Source: an uncultured Oscillospiraceae bacterium
GTDB lineage: Bacteria; Bacillota; Clostridia; Oscillospirales; Oscillospiraceae
Direction of reading: 5' to 3'
DNA length: 9,165 nucleotides
NCBI GenBank assembly: GCA_947628265.1
Contig: CANQZF010000060.1
Span: forward strand, 1 to 9,165
Part shown: positions 1 to 6,629 of the stretch, piece after piece
Layout: each line of letters begins with the position of its first letter
Numbering within the stretch: the first letter of the stretch is position 1
Program-made: the position numbers and the translations under genes
The notes under the pieces: model-generated
Database searches by the model: none
Told to the model about the DNA's origin: nothing
What the model saw: the letters and a program-made list of their open reading frames with translations, nothing else

Positions 1-416
1 GTGTAGCCGCGCTCGTCCCGGAGCTTCAGCGCCCGCTCGTAGGCGTCGTCGTAGACGCCCTCCACCAGCACCACCTCGGCCCCGTAGGACTTGGTGGCCT
101 CCACCTTGGAAATGGGGGCCCCGTCGGGCAGACAGATGACCGCCTTTATCCCGGCCTTTTGCGCCGCCAGGGCCACGCCCTGGGCGTGGTTCCCGGCGGA
201 ACAGGCGATGACGCCACGGGCCTTCTCCTCATCACTGAGCTGACTTATTTTGTAATACGCGCCCCGGACCTTAAAGGAGCCGGTGATCTGGAGGTTCTCG
301 GTCTTTAAATAGACCTGGGCCTCGGGGTTTATGTGGGGCGCGTGGATCACGTCCGTGTCCCGGATGACCTCCTTGAGGACATAGCGGGCGTGATAGATCT
401 TGTCAAGTGTGATCAC
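1..416 (-). CDS. ilvA: Threonine ammonia-lyase (threonine dehydratase), N-terminal part, runs off the left edge
   Basis: PLP-dependent enzyme deaminating L-threonine to 2-ketobutyrate, the entry step of isoleucine synthesis. The first 138 residues are visible. They contain the PLP-binding segment GSFKVRGA (46-53, Schiff-base lysine K49) and the SAGNHAQG loop (73-80) that holds the cofactor phosphate; both are hallmarks of the threonine/serine dehydratase group of fold-type II enzymes. I chose the GTG start at 414-416: it has a strong GGAGG Shine-Dalgarno at 424-428 with 7 bases of spacing, and the first residues (ITLDKIYHARYVL) fit the family. The start overlaps the stop of the DUF815 gene in a GTGA 4-base overlap, so the two are probably translationally coupled. 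The C-terminus, where an ACT-type regulatory domain would lie, is outside the window. The biosynthetic rather than catabolic role is inferred from the ilv/leu neighbourhood. Confidence 0.93.
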   Translation of the reverse strand, partial: MITLDKIYHARYVLKEVIRDTDVIHAPHINPEAQVYLKTENLQITGSFKVRGAYYKISQLSDEEKARGVIACSAGNHAQGVALAAQKAGIKAVICLPDGAPISKVEATKSYGAEVVLVEGVYDDAYERALKLRDERGY

Positions 417-1612
417 GTTTCTTCCTCCATTGGCTTTGAAAGTAACATATCCCGGAATTGCTCGGCGGCCCTGGGGGTCATGCCGCCCCGCCGAATGGCG
501 AAGGCACAGGCCCGGGTGTCCAGGTCCTCCGTGAGCTCCAGCCCCGCTGCGGCGCACAGCTCATGGACGATACGGAGGTAGAGGGCCTTGGGGGGCTTTG
601 TGAAGAGGATGGTGAGGCCGAAGCGGTCCGAGAGGGCCACAGTGTCCTGGATGGTGTCGTTTACATGGATGTCGTCCCCGTCCCGGTCCGACATGGACTC
701 CTTCACCAGATGCCGCCTGTTGGAGGTGGCGTAGATCACGGTGTTGGGGGCCTTGACGCTGACGGAGCCCTCCAAAATCGCCTTCATGGCGGCGAAGCTG
801 TCGTCATTTGTGGAAAAGCTCAGGTCGTCAATGAAGAGGATGAACCTCAGGGGGTTGTCCCGGAGCCGCTCCATAATGGACGGGATGGACAGGAGCTGGT
901 CCTTCCTTACCTCGATGAGCCGGAGGCCCCTGGGGGCAAGGAGATTGGCCACGGCCTTGATGGTGCTGGACTTCCCCGTCCCGGCGTCCCCGATGAGCAG
1001 GGCGTTGGCGGCGGGCAGACCACGGAGAAGCGCCTCGGTGTTGTCCAGAAGCTCCCGGCGCTGGCGCTCGTAGCCGATGAGGTCCTCGATGGAGCGCCTG
1101 TCCGGGGTGTGGACGGGCTCAATTTCGCCGTCCACGATCCTGAACATGGTGTGGCGGGCGTACTGGCCGAAGCCCGTGACGCCCACGCGCTCCATCCGCC
1201 GTTCAAATTCGGCGGCGAAGTCCATTTTTGTCGTCTCAAATCCCGGGAGATACCCGGTATACCCCGTCATCCCCCGCAAAAGCTCCGGCGTGAGCCGGGA
1301 GAGCTCCCCAAAAATGCCCAGCTCCCCTCGGGCCGCCGCCTCCAGCGTGGGGGGCACGGGGGAACCGTGGGCCCGGAGGCGTATATACTCGTTCTCGTCC
1401 TCGGCGGCAGCGTTCAGGAGGTACCGGGAGAGGTCGTAACCCTGCGCGTAGAGGGCGGAGACGAAATCGGCGTAGCGCTCCACGCGCTCTGACTCGTCCC
1501 CCTCGCACTCGAAAAAGGCCCGCAGGGCCCGGAGGACGGGGGCCTTTGTCACATTGCGGAACACCACAACGGAGGCCAGCGCCGCCGCGCCTTTAGCAGT
1601 ATTTTCCAGCAT
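413..1612 (-). CDS. DUF815-family AAA+ ATPase
   Basis: Predicted P-loop ATPase of the DUF815 family (the COG2607 type); its cellular role is not established. The protein is 399 residues. Residues 1-175 are a helical region without a motif I recognise. The ATPase core follows: Walker A GDAGTGKS (208-215), Walker B FILFIDD (257-263), a sensor-1-like ATSN (295-298), an SDRFGL box (328-333) whose arginine may act in trans, and a sensor-2-like TPRAA (379-383). ALLIGDAGTGKSS, the LRLIEV segment and the YATSNRRHLV segment are typical of this family. A longer reading frame begins at a TTG (1627) inside leuB. I prefer the ATG at 1610-1612, one base after the leuB stop, with GAGAGG at 1620-1625 and 7 bases of spacing. 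Its end overlaps ilvA by 4 bases. No signal peptide or membrane segment is evident. A link to amino acid synthesis is suggested only by position. Confidence 0.9.
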   Translation of the reverse strand: MLENTAKGAAALASVVVFRNVTKAPVLRALRAFFECEGDESERVERYADFVSALYAQGYDLSRYLLNAAAEDENEYIRLRAHGSPVPPTLEAAARGELGIFGELSRLTPELLRGMTGYTGYLPGFETTKMDFAAEFERRMERVGVTGFGQYARHTMFRIVDGEIEPVHTPDRRSIEDLIGYERQRRELLDNTEALLRGLPAANALLIGDAGTGKSSTIKAVANLLAPRGLRLIEVRKDQLLSIPSIMERLRDNPLRFILFIDDLSFSTNDDSFAAMKAILEGSVSVKAPNTVIYATSNRRHLVKESMSDRDGDDIHVNDTIQDTVALSDRFGLTILFTKPPKALYLRIVHELCAAAGLELTEDLDTRACAFAIRRGGMTPRAAEQFRDMLLSKPMEEET

Positions 1613-1613
1613 C

Positions 1614-2690
1614 TCAAAGCCTCTCAATGACGGCGTCAGTCATGGCGTCCGTCCCCAGGGGCGTCTTCCCCGAGGCGCCCAGGATGTCGGCGGTGCGAAG
1701 CCCGTCATTGAGGCACCGGTCCACGGCGTTTTCAATGCAATCGGCTTCGGCGGCGAGGTCGAAGGAGTAGCGCAGCATCATAGCCGCCGAGAGGATGGTG
1801 GCGATGGGGTTGGCGATACCGCGTCCCGCGATGTCCGGGGCGGAGCCGTGGATGGGCTCGTACATGCCGCGCGTCGTCTCGTTGAGGCTGGCGGAGGGCA
1901 GCATCCCGATGGAGCCGGTGATCTGGCTGGCCTCGTCGGAGAGGATGTCGCCGAACATATTGCTGGTGACGATGACGTCAAACTGCGCCGGGTTCTTCAC
2001 CAGTTGCATGGCGGCGTTGTCCACCAGCACGTCCTGAAGCTCCACGTCGGGGTAGTCGCGCTCCCCGATCTCGTGGACGGTCTTGCGCCAAAGGCGGCTC
2101 GTCTCCAGCACGTTGGCCTTGTCGATGGAGCTCACCTTCCCCCGGCGCTTTTTGGCCGTCTCAAAGGCCACCCGGGCGATGCGCTCGATCTCAAAGCGGG
2201 AGTAGCACTCGGTATCAAAGGCCTCCTCACCGTATTTTCCCTGCCGGTAGCCCCGGTCGCCGAAGTAGATGCCGCCGGTGAGCTCCCGGACGATCATGAT
2301 GTCAAAGCCATTTTTCACGATGTCGGGCCGCAGGGGGCAGTCCCCGGAGAGGGCCGGGTAGAGCCTGGCCGGGCGCAGATTTGTAAAGAGCCCCAGGGCG
2401 GCGCGGATGCCGAGAAGGGCCTTCTCCGGCCGCAAATTTCCGGGGAGGGTGTCCCACTTGGGGCCGCCCACCGCGCCAAGGAGCACGCTGTCGGAGGCTA
2501 AACACCCGTCCACGGTCTCCTGGGGCAGCGGCGCGCCGGTGGCGTCGATGGCCGCCCCGCCGATGAGGTAGGGGGTGAAGTTGAAGGTGTGGCCGTACTT
2601 TTCTCCCACGGCCTTCAGCACCCGGACGGCGCTGTCCACGATCTCCGGGCCGATCCCGTCGCCCCGGAGAAGGGCGATGTTGTATGTCAT
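1614..2690 (-). CDS. leuB: 3-isopropylmalate dehydrogenase
   Basis: Oxidatively decarboxylates 3-isopropylmalate to 2-ketoisocaproate with NAD+, the third leucine-specific step. The 358-residue protein is full length for the family. Visible motifs are GDGIGPEI (10-17), substrate arginines R96, R106 and R135, catalytic Y142 (in GGIYFG) and K191 (in SIDKANVLE), metal ligands D224, D248 and D252, the signature NMFGDILSDEASQITGSIGM (244-263), and the NAD-binding loop HGSAPDIAGRGIANP (281-295). Its D286 favours NAD over NADP. A GTG nine bases upstream (2699) is in frame, but it lies inside the Shine-Dalgarno-like AAGGTG (2697-2702). The ATG at 2688-2690 sits 6 bases after that site and gives the usual family start (MTYNIALLRGDGIGPEI), so I use it. 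It follows leuD by 18 bases and precedes the DUF815 gene by 1 base. No catalytic residue appears to be lost. Confidence 0.96.
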   Translation of the reverse strand: MTYNIALLRGDGIGPEIVDSAVRVLKAVGEKYGHTFNFTPYLIGGAAIDATGAPLPQETVDGCLASDSVLLGAVGGPKWDTLPGNLRPEKALLGIRAALGLFTNLRPARLYPALSGDCPLRPDIVKNGFDIMIVRELTGGIYFGDRGYRQGKYGEEAFDTECYSRFEIERIARVAFETAKKRRGKVSSIDKANVLETSRLWRKTVHEIGERDYPDVELQDVLVDNAAMQLVKNPAQFDVIVTSNMFGDILSDEASQITGSIGMLPSASLNETTRGMYEPIHGSAPDIAGRGIANPIATILSAAMMLRYSFDLAAEADCIENAVDRCLNDGLRTADILGASGKTPLGTDAMTDAVIERL

Positions 2691-2708
2691 GTCAATCACC
2701 TTAATTCT

Positions 2709-3056
2709 TTATGCTATAATCCCTTTTTTGGCGGCCTCCACCAGGCCCCCGGCGGAGATGATGTTCTGGATGAACGCCGGGAAGGGCTCGGTCTTGAAGC
2801 TCTTGCCGGTGGTAAGGTCCTTAATGACGCCGGCGTCCAGGTCGGCCTCCACGGTGTCGCCCTCGGAGAGGACATCGACAAGTCCTTCCACCAGGATGTC
2901 GCCCGGGGCTATTTTGTCGTGGAAGGACTTGTCGATGTCCTCCATGCAGTGGGCGGCCAGCTCACGGGGGTCGCTGGTATTGAGATACCGGGCCGGGATG
3001 ATGACGTCGGTGTCTACGTTGTCGCCGTATTTGACGGCTTTACCTGTGCATTTCAT
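2709..3056 (-). CDS. leuD: 3-isopropylmalate dehydratase small subunit, internally rearranged and shortened
   Basis: LeuD is the swivel-domain partner of LeuC in isopropylmalate isomerase. The N-terminus is typical (MKCTGKAVKYGDNVDTDVIIPARYLNTSDPRELAAHCMEDID, residues 1-42), as is the C-terminus (EGDTVEADL, LTTGKSF, PFPAFIQNIISAGGL, residues 65-105). The protein has only 115 residues; family members usually have about 160-165. After PGDILV (51-56) the near-invariant block with GKNFGCGSSREHAP, AKSFARIF and NAINIGLP is absent. It is replaced by EGLVDVLS, encoded by a perfect reverse-complement copy of the upstream segment encoding EDIDKSFH. The frame stays open. The ATG overlaps the leuC stop (ATGA), with GGAGG 7 bases upstream, so translation initiation looks normal. 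A longer open frame reaching to 3305 is a shadow of leuC. As read, the protein should not form a working isomerase, because the lost block shapes the substrate site. It may be a genuine mutant allele or a sequence artefact. Confidence 0.85.
   Translation of the reverse strand: MKCTGKAVKYGDNVDTDVIIPARYLNTSDPRELAAHCMEDIDKSFHDKIAPGDILVEGLVDVLSEGDTVEADLDAGVIKDLTTGKSFKTEPFPAFIQNIISAGGLVEAAKKGIIA
2868..2942. repeat. Perfect 24-base inverted repeat inside leuD, 27-base spacer
   Basis: The arms are 2868-2891 and 2919-2942, exact reverse complements over 24 bases, separated by 2892-2918. Both arms are in codon register with leuD: the upstream arm encodes EDIDKSFH, which matches the family, and the other encodes VEGLVDVL, which does not. 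The second therefore looks like the inverted copy and sits exactly where the central LeuD block is missing. The mRNA would fold into a 24-bp stem within the coding region. Confidence 0.97.
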
Positions 3057-4318
3057 TTCATGACCTCCTGCGCTGACGCAATTTTTCCCATGACGGCGCT
3101 GGCGGCGGCGGTGGCGGGGCTGGCCAAATAGACCTCGCTCTCCACGTGGCCCATGCGGCCCACAAAGTTGCGGTTGGTGGTGGAGACGCACCTCTCGCCC
3201 TCGGCCAAAATTCCCATGTACCCCCCGAGGCAGGGCCCGCAGGTGGGGGTAGAGACCACGCAGCCGGCCTCGATGAAGTCCCGGATGAACCCGGCCTCCA
3301 GGCACCTTAAATAGATGTCCTGGGTGGCAGGGATGATGATGGCCCGGACGTTTTTGGCGACCTTCCGGCCCCGCAAAATGTCGGCGGCCTCCTTCATATC
3401 CTTGAAAAGCCCATTGGTGCAGGAGCCGATAACCACCTGGTCGATTTTGACCTCGCCGATCTCGTCCACAGTGTGGGTGTTCTCGGGAAGGTGCGGGAAG
3501 GCCACGGTGGGGCGAAGCTCCGAGAGGTTGATTTCATAAATGGCGTCGTACTGCGCGTCCTCGTCGGCCTTGAAGACGCGAAGCTCCCGCTTGGCATGCT
3601 CCTTTTCGTAGGCCAGGGTCACGTCGTCCACCTCGAAGATGCCGTTTTTGGCGCCCGCCTCGATGGCCATGTTGCAGACGGTGAGGCGGTCCGGCATACT
3701 CAGGGAGTGCGCGCCGGGGCCGGTGAACTCCATGGACTTATACCGCGCCCCGTCCACGCCGATCATGCCGATGATGTGTAAAATGAGGTCCTTGCCGGAG
3801 ACGTATTTGGGGAGCGCCCCGGTGAGGACAAATCGGATGGCGGAGGGGACCTTGAACCACGCCTTTCCCGTTGCCATGGCAAAGGCCATATCGGTGGACC
3901 CCACGCCGGTGGAGAAGGCCCCCAGGGCCCCGTAGGTGCAGGTGTGGGAGTCCGCGCCGATGGCCAGGTCCCCCGTGACGACAAGGCCCTCCTCGGGGAT
4001 CAAAGCGTGCTCGATCCCCATACGGCCCACGTCGTAAAAGCTCGGGAGCTCCTGCTCTGCGGCAAAGTCCCGGCAGCACTTGCACTGCTGGGCGGCCTTG
4101 ATGTCCTTATTGGGCACAAAATGGTCCATGATAAGAGTGACGGTGTCCGGGTTTGCCACCTTCTCCGCGCCCATCTTTTTAAACTCCCGGATGGCCACCG
4201 GGGAGGTGATGTCGTTTCCGTGTACGCGGTCTAATTTGCACAAAATGAGCTGACCGGGCTCCACCTGTTCCAGCCCCGCGTGGGCGGCCAGGATCTTCTG
4301 GGACATGGTCATTGGCAT
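3053..4318 (-). CDS. leuC: 3-isopropylmalate dehydratase large subunit
   Basis: Aconitase-family subunit that, with LeuD, isomerises 2-isopropylmalate to 3-isopropylmalate through a [4Fe-4S] cluster. The 421-residue protein is full length for the shorter bacterial/archaeal-type LeuC. Motifs in order: GNDITSP (34-40), MDHFVPNKD (64-72), GADSHTCTYGALGAFSTGVGSTD (121-143), GSCTNG with cluster ligand C300, and TCGPCLGG with ligands C360 and C363, then GERCVSTTNRNFVGRMG (374-390). The ATG at 4316-4318 gives MPMTMSQKILAAHAG, the usual family start, and is preceded by an AAGGATG Shine-Dalgarno-like stretch. ATG codons at residues 3 and 5 are possible alternatives. Its stop overlaps leuD by 4 bases, as expected for co-translated subunits. 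The gene shows no lesion, in contrast with its partner leuD. A 163-base gap with a large palindrome separates it from ilvD. Confidence 0.97.
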   Translation of the reverse strand: MPMTMSQKILAAHAGLEQVEPGQLILCKLDRVHGNDITSPVAIREFKKMGAEKVANPDTVTLIMDHFVPNKDIKAAQQCKCCRDFAAEQELPSFYDVGRMGIEHALIPEEGLVVTGDLAIGADSHTCTYGALGAFSTGVGSTDMAFAMATGKAWFKVPSAIRFVLTGALPKYVSGKDLILHIIGMIGVDGARYKSMEFTGPGAHSLSMPDRLTVCNMAIEAGAKNGIFEVDDVTLAYEKEHAKRELRVFKADEDAQYDAIYEINLSELRPTVAFPHLPENTHTVDEIGEVKIDQVVIGSCTNGLFKDMKEAADILRGRKVAKNVRAIIIPATQDIYLRCLEAGFIRDFIEAGCVVSTPTCGPCLGGYMGILAEGERCVSTTNRNFVGRMGHVESEVYLASPATAAASAVMGKIASAQEVMK

Positions 4319-4363
4319 AAGGGGTCACATCCTTTTTATGTAAGGTTATGGCGTATTTGGGGG

Positions 4364-4475
4364 AAAGGGCCGCCGTGGGCGGCGGCCCGTACAGCTTCTA
4401 CGGCGGCTCTCAATCAACGCCGTACGGGCCGCACCCAAGGGCATTCCCTTCGGTCACCGCCCACGGCGGCCCTTT
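4364..4475. repeat. 112-base palindromic element able to fold as a three-way junction
   Basis: Lies between ilvD and leuC. The outer terminal inverted repeats are perfect over 19 bp (4364-4382 with 4457-4475). Inside them are two further stems: 4383-4392 with 4422-4431 (10 bp perfect, plus ggcg/cgcc 4402-4405 with 4418-4421), and 4433-4441 with 4446-4454 (8 pairs, one mismatch). Only about three bases are left unpaired at the junction. A run of seven T (4473-4479) follows the right arm on the plus strand. Minus-strand transcripts would instead have A7 before the structure and only TTTCCCCC after it, so it is a poor terminator for the operon itself. It may be a miniature mobile or REP-like element, an mRNA-stabilising structure, or a block to antisense transcription. 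Confidence 0.85.
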
Positions 4476-4481
4476 TTTTGT

Positions 4482-6146
4482 TTACCGCTTGTTGATGATG
4501 GCTCCCTTGTCGGCGGAGCTGACCTGCTGTGCGTAGCGCTTTAAGTAGCCGGTGATGTTGTCCTTTGTGAGGGGCTTTTCGGCGGCCTTGCGGCGGGCGA
4601 TCTCCTCGTCGCTGACCTTCAGGGTGATGGAGTGGTCAGGGATGTCGATGGCGATGGTGTCCCCCTCGTGCACGTAGGCGATAAGCCCGCCGGAGGCGGC
4701 CTCGGGGCTCACATGGCCGATGGAAGCTCCCCGGGTAGCGCCGGAGAAGCGCCCGTCGGTGATGAGGGCCACGGACTTATCTAAGCCCGCGCCCGCGATG
4801 GCGGAGGTGGGATTTAGCATCTCCCGCATACCCGGTCCCCCGGCGGGGCCCTCATAGCGGATGACGATGACGTCTCCGGGGTTGATGCCGCGCCCGTGGA
4901 TGACCTTGATGGCCTCCTCCTCGCTGTTGAAGACCCGGGCGGGGCCCTCGTGCCGGAGCATTTCCGGGGCCACGGCGGAGCGCTTCACCACGCAGCCGTT
5001 CTCCGCGAGATTTCCGAAAAGCACCGCGATGCCGCCGGTCTCGGAGTAGGGGTTGTCGATGGGCCGGATGATCTCCGGGTTTAAGTTCTCGGCATCGGCA
5101 ATGTTCTCCCCCAGGGTCTTCCCGGTGCAGGTCATGACGGAGGTGTCGATGAGGTTCTTCTTCGTAAGCTCCTTCAAAACGGCGTAGACGCCTCCCGCCT
5201 CGTTGAGGTCCTCCATGTAGGTGGGACCGGCGGGGGCCAGGTGGCAGAGGTTGGGGGTCCTGGCGCTGATCTCATTTGCCATATTGAGGTCAAAGTCCAC
5301 CCCGCACTCGTTGGCGATGGCCGGGAGGTGCAGCATGGAATTGGTGGAGCACCCCAGGGCCATATCGGCGGTGAGGGCGTTGCGGATGGAGGCCCCGGTC
5401 ATAATGTCCCGGGCGCGGATATTTTTCCGCACCAGCTCCATCACCTGCATCCCGGCGCGCTTGGCAAGGCTTATGCGGGCGGAGTAGGCGGCGGGGATGG
5501 TGCCGTTGCCGCGAAGGCCCATGCCCAAAACCTCGGTGAGGCAGTTCATGGAGTTTGCCGTGTACATCCCGGAGCAGGAGCCGCAGGAGGGACAGGTCTT
5601 GCACTCGTACTCCCGGAGCTTGGCTTCATCAATTTTACCGGCGGAGTAAGCGCCCACGGCCTCAAACATGCTGGAGAGGCTTGTCTTGTGCCCGTCCACG
5701 CGTCCGGCCAGCATGGGGCCGCCGGAGACAAAGACGGTGGGGAGATTTAAGCGCGCGGCGGCCATGAGTAAGCCGGGGACGTTTTTGTCGCAGTTGGGGA
5801 TCATAACTAAGCCGTCAAAGCCGTGGGCCATCACCATGCACTCCGTGGAGTCGGCGATGAGGTCCCGGGTGACGAGGGAGTATTTCATCCCCACGTGGCC
5901 CATGGCGATCCCGTCGCACACGGCGATGGCGGGAAAGACGATGGGGGTGCCGCCCGCCATGGCCACGCCGGTTTTCACGGCCTCGGTGATTTTGTCGAGA
6001 TTCATGTGGCCGGGGACGATCTCGTTATAGCTGCTGACGATGCCGATGAGGGGCCGGGAGAGCTCCTCGTCGGTGAGGCCCAGGGCGTAGTAAAGGGACC
6101 TGTGGGGCGCGTTCTCGTAGCCATTGACGATGGTGTCTTTTACCAT
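4482..6146 (-). CDS. ilvD: Dihydroxy-acid dehydratase
   Basis: Iron-sulfur enzyme dehydrating 2,3-dihydroxy-isovalerate and 2,3-dihydroxy-3-methylvalerate to the keto acids that precede valine/leucine and isoleucine. At 554 residues it is full length. Visible motifs: APHRSLYYALGLTDEEL (13-29), NEIVPGHMNLDKI (41-53), CDGIAMGHVGMKYSL (77-91), PNCDK with C119 (117-121), and CPSCGSCSGMYTANSMNCL (185-203), whose C191 is the conserved cluster cysteine. Later come GCSTNSMLHLPAIA, EGPAGGPGMREM and ITDGRFSGATRGASIGHVSPEAA. The VPGH segment has no cysteine where the oxygen-tolerant [2Fe-2S] enzymes have one (PCN). This fits the oxygen-sensitive E. coli-like type and an anaerobic host, but is an inference. 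The ATG at 6144-6146 has AAAGGAG 8 bases upstream. The small transferase-like gene ends 16 bases before it, so they are probably co-transcribed. Confidence 0.97.
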   Translation of the reverse strand: MVKDTIVNGYENAPHRSLYYALGLTDEELSRPLIGIVSSYNEIVPGHMNLDKITEAVKTGVAMAGGTPIVFPAIAVCDGIAMGHVGMKYSLVTRDLIADSTECMVMAHGFDGLVMIPNCDKNVPGLLMAAARLNLPTVFVSGGPMLAGRVDGHKTSLSSMFEAVGAYSAGKIDEAKLREYECKTCPSCGSCSGMYTANSMNCLTEVLGMGLRGNGTIPAAYSARISLAKRAGMQVMELVRKNIRARDIMTGASIRNALTADMALGCSTNSMLHLPAIANECGVDFDLNMANEISARTPNLCHLAPAGPTYMEDLNEAGGVYAVLKELTKKNLIDTSVMTCTGKTLGENIADAENLNPEIIRPIDNPYSETGGIAVLFGNLAENGCVVKRSAVAPEMLRHEGPARVFNSEEEAIKVIHGRGINPGDVIVIRYEGPAGGPGMREMLNPTSAIAGAGLDKSVALITDGRFSGATRGASIGHVSPEAASGGLIAYVHEGDTIAIDIPDHSITLKVSDEEIARRKAAEKPLTKDNITGYLKRYAQQVSSADKGAIINKR

Positions 6147-6162
6147 TTTCCTTTCTCCTTTA

Positions 6163-6531
6163 TTATTTATGAAGGTCCCCCGTCTGATTTTGGTCGTCGT
6201 GGGGGAACATGAATTTCACGGTCTTCCCCGCTGCCCTGGCGTACTCGATCTCGGAGGCGGTGCTTTTGCCGATGTAGTCGTCCCGATTGATGACGAATAT
6301 GGAGTCGGACATATCGATCCTCTGCCGGTGGATCTCCGCTAAAAGGGCCTCCGTCTCGGGGGATATGGTTTTGCCCTCGGCGTGCTCGAAAAAGCCAAGG
6401 GAGATTACAAGCTTACCTGCCAGGGTCAGGGATTCCTGGGCTTTTTGAAAATCGTCCTTGAAGCGGGTGCTGCCGCAGAGGGTCACGACCTCATGCCTGC
6501 CGCCCTGGCGGCCAGTGTTGTCTTCGATCAT
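6163..6531 (-). CDS. Nucleoside 2-deoxyribosyltransferase-like small protein
   Basis: A 122-residue protein resembling the nucleoside 2-deoxyribosyltransferase/DUF4406-like superfamily, in which members cleave or exchange N-glycosidic bonds of (deoxy)nucleosides or nucleotides. The fold signature is visible: VVTLCGSTRFKDDF (15-28, beta strand plus substrate loop), HAEGK (50-54), EIHRQRIDMSDSIFVIN (66-82), and YIGKSTASEIEYARAAGK (86-103). E94 sits where the catalytic glutamate lies in characterised transferases. The ATG start (6529-6531) has GGGAG 9 bases upstream; V15 could be a shorter start. It lies after the ilvC terminator and ends 16 bases before ilvD, in the same orientation. Its substrate cannot be told from sequence, and no role in branched-chain amino acid synthesis is known to me. 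No signal peptide or membrane segment is seen, so it is likely cytosolic. Confidence 0.82.
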   Translation of the reverse strand: MIEDNTGRQGGRHEVVTLCGSTRFKDDFQKAQESLTLAGKLVISLGFFEHAEGKTISPETEALLAEIHRQRIDMSDSIFVINRDDYIGKSTASEIEYARAAGKTVKFMFPHDDQNQTGDLHK

Positions 6532-6569
6532 AAATGGTTTCTCCCTGTCTACTTGGAGAATGGCGCGAA

Positions 6570-6606
6570 AAGAGGAAAAGGGCGGGTTTGGAACCCGCCC
6601 CTTTGA
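6570..6606 (-). terminator. Intrinsic terminator downstream of ilvC
   Basis: On the minus strand a GGGCGGGTT/AACCCGCCC stem (6592-6600 with 6580-6588, 9 bp, 3-base loop) is followed by TTTTCCTCTTTT. It lies 24 bases after the ilvC stop and before the transferase-like gene, so it should end or attenuate the ilvB-ilvN-ilvC transcript. On the plus strand the hairpin is followed only by CTTTG, a weak T tract. Confidence 0.85.
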
Positions 6607-6629
6607 TACTGACGGGGTACGTCAAATAA

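Noticed and set aside
458..1492. Long plus-strand open frame of 344 codons antisense to the DUF815 gene
   Set aside because: It is a shadow of a GC-rich gene with clear AAA+ motifs on the other strand; its translation is low-complexity Gly/Val/His-rich and resembles no family.
1554..2501. Plus-strand open frame of 315 codons antisense to leuB
   Set aside because: leuB on the minus strand is unambiguous and the antisense product has the composition of a shadow frame.
2712..2720. Plus-strand TGCTATAAT, a perfect extended -10 that could drive an antisense transcript into leuD
   Set aside because: No matching -35 at suitable spacing, and the bases are explained by the leuD end codons and stop; a single motif is not enough to call a promoter.
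3057..3305. Upstream in-frame extension of leuD
   Set aside because: It lies inside leuC in another frame, its residues are Arg/Gly/His-rich shadow sequence, and the ATG at 3054-3056 has a proper Shine-Dalgarno and family-like start.
4280..4536. Short plus-strand open frames across the ilvD-leuC gap
   Set aside because: They run through the palindromic element and both flanking genes and show no coding character.
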